Shown here: positions 6,750 through 12,570 of the stretch, piece after piece
How positions within the stretch are numbered: position 1 is the stretch's first letter
How the letters are laid out: every line of letters starts with the position of its first letter
Assembly (NCBI GenBank): GCA_033722295.1
Contig: JAWVZH010000094.1
Coordinates: 1 to 12,570 of the forward strand
Source: JAWVZH01 sp033722295
Lineage (GTDB): Bacteria > Bacteroidota > Bacteroidia > Chitinophagales > Saprospiraceae
Direction: 5' to 3'
DNA length: 12,570 nt
Notes under the pieces: generated by a model
What the model saw: only the letters and a program-made list of their open reading frames with translations
What the model was told of the DNA's origin: nothing
The model's database searches: none
Position numbers and translations under genes: made by a program

Positions 6750-9596
6750 TCAATCGATCAGATAATGGTCGTTGAAGAAACTGCGATAGGTCTTGACAGA
6801 CCTCTCCTTGATCACCTCTCTGTAGTTGTGCTGCGAAACGGCATATACCTCGAATTGCACCCCGTCCGGAATGAACTTATCCGGTTTTCTCTGAATACCT
6901 GAGTAGTATTCCATCGCTTCTTTTTTATTCTGGAACTTTCTGACCAGTATGAGAGGAGTACTGTTCTCGATATCCAGATCGAGGGTAGACAGACTAAGTC
7001 TCTCTTTTCTGTGAAACCGACGATTGTACTCACTTACAGAGATCTTGACATCGGTCATGTCCTTATTATCAAGATCGAAGATCACCGCGAAGACATAATG
7101 AAGTTTGTCTTCCTCCAGTTTGAACTTTGTATTGACTAATTGACCATCCTGTGTCACTGTAAATGCATCCTTGTCGCCCTGTAAAAAACGCATGATCTCA
7201 CGAGCCCTTGTCGCCTCAGGTGTTTCTTTATGTTTGGCGATCACATCCTGCAAAGCCTTAATATAACTGTCCTTGCCGTCCCTTTGCCCAGCCATCATTG
7301 CACTCAGCAAGGCGAATTTTGCAGCCAATGGCCCACGGTTAGTAAATAACTGATCAACCTGATCCAGCCTGTTCTGTACGATATCATAGTGTCCCGCCTG
7401 CAAATGATCGAAAGTTTCCTGGTAATAGGTCTCGAGCTTTTTCTTCGCGGCTTCCTGCTTTTTGATAAAATCAGGATCCAGGATACTCTGAGCATAGAGC
7501 GATTCAGGATACTCACTGGTCAATTTATCTGCATAATTCTCTTTAGCGGTTTCGTCGTCCATTTCATTGGCGCATAGATACAGGTAAAAGAGAGCATCCA
7601 TTTTATGTTCCGTCGAAGGGAAGTCCGCGAGCAGTTGTTCGAGTGTAGCCCGGGATTTCTCACAATTTTGCATGTTGTCCCTGTAAAGTTTTCCCAGGTT
7701 GAACAATGCTTCCTCTTTCAGTTTGAGGACAGCAGCTTTTGTTTCAGGTGAAGTCGGCACATCGCTAAAGTATTTTTCGATCAGAGCTTCCTCCTCAGTG
7801 GAAAACTTCTCTTTCTCCTCTCTTTCGCTTTCTTCTTCTACCTGTGTCAGAGTGCTGAAACCCTTTTGGGACCTCCTCCAGTCATCTTCAAGAGGTCTAT
7901 CACCCCATGACTGTTTAAAATCCCGGAAACCTTTATCTCTTAGGAGAGGATCATAAGCGAAAAAACTGGATCCTCCGATACCGGGAGGCCTGATGGTAGA
8001 AGAAGACTTAAATCCTTCATCTGGATCATTACTGGCTTCAAGTTCTTGGGCTTCTTTTTCAAGTTCTTCAAGCTCCCTTGCCCTCTGCAGAAGTTCCTCA
8101 TCAGGCAGGGCAGCCAACCTGAGAAGGCTGTCTTGCATGTTCAGGATGGTGATCTGCTCGGCGACAGCCGTCAGGTTCTTACTGAGGATCTCAACTTCAA
8201 GGCGCCGCTCATCTGTTTCGGGCATGGCAGTCAGAGTAGAATCATAGTAAGCCTTGGCGGCCACATACTCCTCTTTGGAATATAAGAACTCAGCCACTTT
8301 ATAATAAGCATCCGCCTTATAGACACTGGATTTGTTTCCTTTGCTCAGAGCCAGCTTGAGAAGGTCAATTCCATCATTGACCTGTCCTGTGGCGAAAGCA
8401 ACGTTGGCGAGAGATATATACAGCTGATCCTGATACTCAATGTTCTTATCATCCTTGATCATGTCTTCAATCTCCGACTTGAAGTCCTCGGTTGATAAAG
8501 CCCCCGAGGCGTGAGAATTGGTCAGTTTTCTCAATCTGGCATTAAAAACCAATTCATATCGAGGTTTAAGGTCCAGAACTCTGTCGAAATATTCTGATGC
8601 CGCCGCATACTGAGCCGAATTCTCCATGATCTGACCCAGTATAAAGGCATAACGCGCTTTTGTCATCCTGTCGTCTTCCCAGGCGTAAGCCTTCTCGAGT
8701 TCGAGTGCTGCATTACCAGGCTGGTCCAGGTCGAGATAATAGAAGGCACGCGTAGCATAAAGTGGCGACCTGACCTCCTTGTGAAGACTTCTGTCCTCGT
8801 TAAGTCGTCTGAGATATGAAAATGCGAGTGTGTGCTTGTCGTTCTGTATATAAGTGCGTGCCAACCATATCAGGCCATCGTTGTAAACAGGGCGATGTTT
8901 GAGAAAGTAACTCTCACCTTTGACCTCTTTGGCTTTCTCCTTTTCTCTTCTCTCCTTTTCTTCTGCCAGACGCTTGGCCTTTTCTGCTTCTTCTTTGGCT
9001 TCCAGCCTTTCGCGCTCCTCACGCGTCATTCTCCGGTTTTTGCGCTTGCTCTTTTTCCTTCGCCGGATCTTCCTTTTTCTTTCTTCCTCCCTGTCAACTT
9101 CTTCCTCTTTTTTAGCTTCGCTGATCTCACGTCTTGTCGGTCCCTTGTTCCTTGCCTTAAGCGGATCGAATTCCTGAGCGAAATACTCAAGTGTTTCCTC
9201 GGCGGATTCGTAATCCTTTTGTAAAAACTGGGATTCTCCGACCAACAGATAACAGTCGTCACGCCAATGGCTGACCGGGTGTGTAGCCGCGACAATAGAC
9301 ACCTTTTCAATCGCCCTGTCCAGCTCCCCCTTCACCTTGTCGGCATCTCCACCCATATAGGCAAATACTTTCAACCTCTTGTTATAATTATCCTTGTTGG
9401 TACTTTCCAGTTCCAGGTATGTGGCGATCAAGATCTCGTTGGCATTGAAATAACCATTGTATCTGGCAGTAGTATTGTGATATACCTTCCCGAGAAAAGA
9501 AACGTCCTTTCTGCTTTTCTTTGTGGCACAGGATTGCAAGACCAGGGCCGCCATTAAGACGATGGCAAGGTGTATTTTTGTGGATCTTTGTCTCAA
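6750..9596 (-). CDS. porW: Type IX secretion system lipoprotein PorW/SprE, TPR-rich
   Basis: PorW (SprE in gliding flavobacteria) is a periplasm-facing lipoprotein needed for T9SS function, linking parts of the secretion machine. The 948-aa protein starts with a lipoprotein signal peptide with lipobox LQSC (lipidated Cys23) followed by basic residues. Next comes the family-typical segment with NTTARYNGYFNANEIL (41-56) and TPR-like helical pairs (about 85-145 and 230-480). The conserved segment FFAYDPLLRDKGFRDFKQSW and GDRPLEDDWRRS (545-576) follows, then more TPR-like repeats (about 620-700) and a C-terminal alpha/beta domain (about 815-948, LHYVFAVIFDLDN). Residues 154-227 are an extremely charged insert of Lys, Arg and Glu. 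The start is TTG at 9596: an in-frame TAA lies upstream with no ATG between, and this start gives a proper signal peptide. It diverges from the M23 peptidase gene. Confidence 0.93.
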   Translation of the reverse strand: MRQRSTKIHLAIVLMAALVLQSCATKKSRKDVSFLGKVYHNTTARYNGYFNANEILIATYLELESTNKDNYNKRLKVFAYMGGDADKVKGELDRAIEKVSIVAATHPVSHWRDDCYLLVGESQFLQKDYESAEETLEYFAQEFDPLKARNKGPTRREISEAKKEEEVDREEERKRKIRRRKKSKRKNRRMTREERERLEAKEEAEKAKRLAEEKERREKEKAKEVKGESYFLKHRPVYNDGLIWLARTYIQNDKHTLAFSYLRRLNEDRSLHKEVRSPLYATRAFYYLDLDQPGNAALELEKAYAWEDDRMTKARYAFILGQIMENSAQYAAASEYFDRVLDLKPRYELVFNARLRKLTNSHASGALSTEDFKSEIEDMIKDDKNIEYQDQLYISLANVAFATGQVNDGIDLLKLALSKGNKSSVYKADAYYKVAEFLYSKEEYVAAKAYYDSTLTAMPETDERRLEVEILSKNLTAVAEQITILNMQDSLLRLAALPDEELLQRARELEELEKEAQELEASNDPDEGFKSSSTIRPPGIGGSSFFAYDPLLRDKGFRDFKQSWGDRPLEDDWRRSQKGFSTLTQVEEESEREEKEKFSTEEEALIEKYFSDVPTSPETKAAVLKLKEEALFNLGKLYRDNMQNCEKSRATLEQLLADFPSTEHKMDALFYLYLCANEMDDETAKENYADKLTSEYPESLYAQSILDPDFIKKQEAAKKKLETYYQETFDHLQAGHYDIVQNRLDQVDQLFTNRGPLAAKFALLSAMMAGQRDGKDSYIKALQDVIAKHKETPEATRAREIMRFLQGDKDAFTVTQDGQLVNTKFKLEEDKLHYVFAVIFDLDNKDMTDVKISVSEYNRRFHRKERLSLSTLDLDIENSTPLILVRKFQNKKEAMEYYSGIQRKPDKFIPDGVQFEVYAVSQHNYREVIKERSVKTYRSFFNDHYLID

Positions 9597-9692
9597 ATCT
9601 GTTATTGTACTTTTTTCGGTACCTATTTGTTATCTGGTAATTAATCGATTTGAGGGCAAATTTATTTTAAATTCCCCTAACTTTTGCACGAC
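9597..9692. promoter_or_regulatory. Divergent porW / M23 peptidase upstream region
   Basis: This 96-bp AT-rich gap must contain both promoters. On the plus strand AACTTTTG (9679-9686) is a one-mismatch -7 box 6 bases before the ATG at 9693, again implying a near-leaderless transcript. A TTTG at 9649-9652 is 26 bases away, longer than the usual spacing. On the minus strand I see no convincing -7 box. A regulator binding here could act on both genes. Confidence 0.35.
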
Positions 9693-10574
9693 ATGGAGCA
9701 ACAGGAGAACAAAGGCTGGAAAGAACGTTTACGGGACCGGTATCTTCTTGTCCTGCGCAATGAGGAGACCTTCGAAGAGATGGCCTCCTACAAACTCACA
9801 TTGCTCAATCTGTATTTAGTGCTCTCAACGATCTTCGTTGTTCTCTTCATAGTCGTCATTGCGATCTTCTTTCTGACACCTTTAAGAACTCTGGTACCAG
9901 GTTACGGAGTTATTGAAGAGCAGGCAGCCTTTCAAGAGCTTAAAAGAGATTACTCCCTGCTCGAAGACGAGATCGCCGCCCAGGAGACCTATATCAATTC
10001 ATTACGCCGAATGCTAACAAATGACCCGGAAGGCATTACTGATGTCATGGAGGTCGATACCATCGAAGAGGTTTTCGTAGGCCCTGTAAGGCGGATAAGG
10101 GAGGATTCTATACTGAGGAATACAGTAGAAAATGAACTTGTTCTTGACAATATGAGGATCACGTTCAACGACTTTGATCAACAAAACCAGAGATCAATAA
10201 AAGAGATCTTTATGACTCCTCCCGTCAAGGGTGAGATCAGCGCACGATTCATGCCAGAGAATCTACATTATGGTATCGATGTAATGGCCCCTTCCAATAC
10301 TCCTATCCTCTCCATCCTTGATGGCATTGTCATCACTTCGGACTGGACATTAGAGACAGGCAATACCCTTGCGGTTCAACACGATAACAATATAGTTTCG
10401 TTCTACAAGCACAACAGCGCCAATCTTAAAGCGGTCGGTGACAGGGTCAAAGCAGGTGAAGCTGTCGCTATCATCGGCAATACCGGCACATTGACCACCG
10501 GTCCGCACCTACATTTCGAACTATGGATCGATGGTAAAGCTGTCAACCCCGCAGATTATGTGTATTTCAGGTAG
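9693..10574 (+). CDS. Membrane-anchored M23 (LytM-type) zinc metallopeptidase
   Basis: M23 peptidases cut peptide cross-links in peptidoglycan. From the ATG at 9693 the protein is 293 aa. It has a cytoplasmic basic N-terminus with the sequence LRNEETFEEMASYKL, one membrane helix (about residues 38-62), then TPLRTLVPGYG (62-72), a Bacteroidota-typical motif just outside the membrane. A coiled-coil segment (about 74-110) follows, and the LytM domain occupies about 175-290. The zinc and catalytic residues are present: H192 and D196 in HYGID, and H272 and H274 in GPHLHFELW. It is therefore expected to be active, acting on the periplasmic side of the inner membrane. The frame extends three codons upstream to a TTG at 9684, but the ATG is preferred. 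Being divergent from porW suggests, but does not prove, a link between wall remodelling and T9SS. Confidence 0.93.
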   Translation: MEQQENKGWKERLRDRYLLVLRNEETFEEMASYKLTLLNLYLVLSTIFVVLFIVVIAIFFLTPLRTLVPGYGVIEEQAAFQELKRDYSLLEDEIAAQETYINSLRRMLTNDPEGITDVMEVDTIEEVFVGPVRRIREDSILRNTVENELVLDNMRITFNDFDQQNQRSIKEIFMTPPVKGEISARFMPENLHYGIDVMAPSNTPILSILDGIVITSDWTLETGNTLAVQHDNNIVSFYKHNSANLKAVGDRVKAGEAVAIIGNTGTLTTGPHLHFELWIDGKAVNPADYVYFR

Positions 10575-10623
10575 ATGACTCGTTAATCACTAGCCAATTG
10601 AATGCCTTGACTCTCCGACGACT

Positions 10624-10643
10624 AGGCCCTAACGATTAGGCCT
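10624..10643. terminator. Hairpin over the epimerase stop codon, possible terminator for the M23 gene
   Basis: AGGCCCTAA (10624-10632), loop CGA, then TTAGGCCT (10636-10643) can form an 8-bp stem with one bulged C. It lies about 50 bases after the M23 stop and covers the stop codon of the convergent epimerase. No T-run follows on either strand, so it is not a standard intrinsic terminator; it may stabilise 3' ends. Confidence 0.35.
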
Positions 10644-11540
10644 CCACCGCAAATTACTGACAAGGTCGTTCACTGCATCGGGCAATTCCGTGTATTCAAA
10701 CTCATAACCTGCGTCCATGATCTTTTGCCCGGAAACCCGTGTCGAATTGAGAACTGCAACGGCCCTTTTCCCCAGGATCATTCTGATCATAAACTCCGGC
10801 ACCGGCGGTGATAATCCAAGAATTCCTGTAGAAGCGATCATCTTCGAGACTGATTTGTTGGTTTCCGGGTTGGGGGCAACGGCATTGTAGATGCCTGAAG
10901 GAGGACGATCCTCGATCAGATACTGGAATATGCCCATAAGGTCCTCGATATGGATCCAGGAGAAGAACTGAGATCCATCTCCCAGATGTGGCACTATACC
11001 GATGGGGCGTCCAGTGCTGATCTTTGGGAATACACCGCCTTTTTCAGTTAGCACCATACCTATACGTGCAATGTACTTGTTGGGAATTTTTGTCTGCATA
11101 TCATGCACGGCCCTTTCCCAGGCCTCACAGACAATTACCAGAAAGTCACTTTGAATCGCCTCATCTTCCTCAGTGAATATCTTCGTCGGATGATGACCAT
11201 AATATCCTATGGCACTTGCATTCAGATAGACATCAGGTGTGAAATTGTTTTTTTGAAAATAGTGATCGAGAGTTTTTGTTGTGAGTGTTCGGCTTTCAAC
11301 TATGATCCTTTGATATTTCGGTGTCCAAGCGTGATCGACCAATCCAGCACCCGCCAGATTTACGACCACATCGAATGTCATATTTGAATCGATCTCGCCA
11401 ACCTTTGGCGACCATTGTATGACCTCTTTTTTGGTGGAATCCGTTCTGCTGAGAATATAAACCTCATGGCCATTCTTTCGCAGGCGTTCCTGAAGGTTCC
11501 TGCCAAGCATTCCGCTACCACCACCTATAAGTACCCGCAT
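10629..11540 (-). CDS. TIGR01777 family NAD(P)-dependent epimerase (SDR39U1-like)
   Basis: This 303-aa protein is an extended short-chain dehydrogenase. The nucleotide-binding motif GGGSGMLG (residues 6-13) opens the Rossmann fold. NLAGAG (61-66), the active-site stretch NASAIGYYG (107-115) and GDGSQFFSWIHIEDL (187-201) follow. The C-terminal DUF1731 segment begins near PPVPEFMIRMILGKRA (245-260) and ends with AGYEFEYTELPDAVNDLV (277-294). This layout defines the TIGR01777 epimerase group, whose natural substrate is not firmly known; the E. coli relative is YfcH. The protein has no signal peptide and should be cytoplasmic. The ATG at 11540 directly precedes the Rossmann fold (MRVLIGGGSG), so the start is secure. 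It stands alone, convergent with the M23 gene and divergent from the peptide-binding lipoprotein. Confidence 0.92.
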   Translation of the reverse strand: MRVLIGGGSGMLGRNLQERLRKNGHEVYILSRTDSTKKEVIQWSPKVGEIDSNMTFDVVVNLAGAGLVDHAWTPKYQRIIVESRTLTTKTLDHYFQKNNFTPDVYLNASAIGYYGHHPTKIFTEEDEAIQSDFLVIVCEAWERAVHDMQTKIPNKYIARIGMVLTEKGGVFPKISTGRPIGIVPHLGDGSQFFSWIHIEDLMGIFQYLIEDRPPSGIYNAVAPNPETNKSVSKMIASTGILGLSPPVPEFMIRMILGKRAVAVLNSTRVSGQKIMDAGYEFEYTELPDAVNDLVSNLRWRPNR

Positions 11541-11653
11541 AACTTTTATTAATAGAATCCTTTAAAAGCTGATTTGTTTAAAAGCGTCATGTTTTGGTCT
11601 TTCCTAATATCAGCTCTATTGTTTAGCTAGAAAATCGGAATCCTTGTAACTTA

Positions 11654-11672
11654 GGATCAAATACCCTGATCC
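11654..11672. promoter_or_regulatory. Inverted repeat directly before the binding-protein start codon
   Basis: GGATCA (11654-11659) and TGATCC (11667-11672) are perfect 6-base inverted arms around a 7-base loop; the right arm ends at the base before the ATG. It could be an operator or an mRNA hairpin that affects translation. Just upstream, TAACTTAG (11647-11654) is a one-mismatch -7 box. The rest of the 132-bp gap (11541-11672) is AT-rich and shows nothing else I can name. Confidence 0.35.
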
Positions 11673-12570
11673 ATGAAATCACTTCACTACTTTTTCCTTG
11701 GACTGTTCCTATTATCATTTTATTCCTGTGTCCAGGATAAGGAAGAAGAGGGGGATTTTGAATTCAAAGTAGTCTTGCAGGAAGAGCCAGACAGGCTCAA
11801 TCCGATGCTTAGCCAGATGAGTGTCGCCACCCAGGTAGAAAGTCATATTTTCCTACCCCTGATGGAATATGATCCCGGGAATCTTGAGTTGGAACCGATG
11901 TTGGTGGAAACATCTCCATCCATTGAAAGTTATGACGAAGATGGCAAGGCCTATACTTTCAATATCAGGGAAGAAGCCAGTTGGTCGGACGGCACTCCCG
12001 TCACTGGTCATGATTATCTGTTTACTGTAAAGGCGGCACTCAATCCACATACGAAATCCAACGCCTGGCGTGGTTTCCTATCACAGATCGACAGCGTGGC
12101 CATAGATGCAAAGGATGATAAAAGATTCGTTGTATTTCTGGAGGAGGCTTATCTGTTGTCACTTCCGGTAACGTGCAACTTCAGTATTTATCCAAAACAC
12201 TATTATGATCCTGACGGTTACCTGGACAACTATACATTGTCGGACCTCAAAAAGGACAGCATAGACGGCAATGCGGAAAGGTTTGGACAGCAGTTCAACC
12301 AGATCGTCTACTCCAGGGATAGCATCATGGGAAGCGGAGCATACAGACTCGATTCATGGGTACTTGGACAAAGTCTGTCACTGAAGAAAAAAAATGACTG
12401 GTGGGGTAATGGTATTCTGGAAGCCAGCCCGGATAAAATCACGTATCTATTTGTCCCTGATGAAGCCACGGCTATTACTATGTTGAAATCGGGTGATGTA
12501 GACCTTGTAAGCAGTATTAGCCCGACGGTCTTTGCAGACCTGAAAAAGGATTCTGCCGCAAGTCAGTTGG
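11673..12570 (+). CDS. Peptide ABC transporter substrate-binding lipoprotein (SBP_bac_5 family), 3' end outside window
   Basis: The frame opens at ATG 11673 and runs 299 codons to the window edge; family members are usually 500-600 aa, so about half is seen. The N-terminus is a lipoprotein signal peptide (MKSLHYFFLGLFLLSFYSC, lipidated Cys19). Family features follow: EPDRLNPML (38-46), HIFLPLMEYDP (58-68), then the signature WSDGTPVTGHDYLFT (104-118). Further on, GSGAYRLDSW is followed by LKKKNDWWG and then a segment with PDEATAITMLKSGDVDLV, as in OppA/DppA-type proteins. These bind oligopeptides or similar solutes outside the inner membrane for an ABC importer. Residues just after the lipidated Cys are acidic (VQDKEEEGD), a composition seen in surface-exported Bacteroidota lipoproteins. 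Permease genes, if present, would be outside the window. Confidence 0.88.
   Translation, partial: MKSLHYFFLGLFLLSFYSCVQDKEEEGDFEFKVVLQEEPDRLNPMLSQMSVATQVESHIFLPLMEYDPGNLELEPMLVETSPSIESYDEDGKAYTFNIREEASWSDGTPVTGHDYLFTVKAALNPHTKSNAWRGFLSQIDSVAIDAKDDKRFVVFLEEAYLLSLPVTCNFSIYPKHYYDPDGYLDNYTLSDLKKDSIDGNAERFGQQFNQIVYSRDSIMGSGAYRLDSWVLGQSLSLKKKNDWWGNGILEASPDKITYLFVPDEATAITMLKSGDVDLVSSISPTVFADLKKDSAASQL

Noticed and set aside
6746..6762. Palindrome-like GATCAATCGATC at the AtpI-like/porW junction as a terminator
   Set aside because: The arms are only 4 bases, there is no GC-rich stem or T-run, and it overlaps coding sequence of porW.
8832..9224. Plus-strand open frame rich in Phe, Leu and Ser, resembling a membrane protein
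   Set aside because: It is the complement of the Lys/Arg/Glu-rich segment of porW; purine-rich codons read backwards give Phe/Leu/Ser. It is a composition artefact.
9684..9692. TTG start giving the M23 peptidase three extra residues (MHD)
   Set aside because: An ATG follows at 9693 and the TTG overlaps the candidate -7 box; the added residues have no support.

Overview
The window looks like chromosomal DNA of a member of the Bacteroidota. The evidence is a PorW/SprE-type lipoprotein of the type IX secretion system (T9SS), a GSCFA-family protein, a bactofilin followed directly by AtpZ and a small AtpI-like membrane protein, a homodimeric glycyl-tRNA synthetase, and promoter-like TAnnTTTG boxes lying close to start codons. 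Base composition is moderate and looks even across the window. I see no insertion sequence, phage gene, tRNA, rRNA or CRISPR array. I cannot name the genus.

Layout. Positions 1-1616 (minus) hold two adjacent genes, 437 aa and a cut-off gene of at least 98 aa; both resemble the YbjN / type III secretion chaperone-like fold. A divergent GSCFA protein follows (1661-2632, plus). It converges on a minus-strand pair: glyS (3814-5331) and, 7 bases after it, an RlmI-like rRNA methyltransferase (2640-3806). Upstream of glyS is a 70-bp array of ten degenerate 7-bp units. Then come three plus-strand genes: bactofilin (5594-6052), AtpZ (6098-6277, possibly starting further upstream on a non-standard codon) and an AtpI-like four-helix membrane protein (6362-6748). 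These meet, with a one-base gap, the long minus-strand porW gene (6750-9596). Divergent from porW is a membrane-anchored M23 (LytM) endopeptidase (9693-10574). It converges on a TIGR01777-type epimerase (10629-11540, minus). The window ends in the first 299 codons of a lipoprotein of the peptide ABC-transporter substrate-binding family (11673 onward, plus).

How the genes relate. Most are housekeeping or envelope genes: translation (glyS, rlmI-like), cytoskeleton and ATP synthase accessory factors (bactofilin, atpZ, AtpI-like), T9SS and cell-wall functions (porW, M23), and peptide uptake (the binding protein). I do not see a complete new multi-gene system. The most distinctive signals are the 7-bp array beside glyS, the in-frame bactofilin/AtpZ junction, the YbjN-like gene pair, and a very charged insert in the TPR region of PorW.
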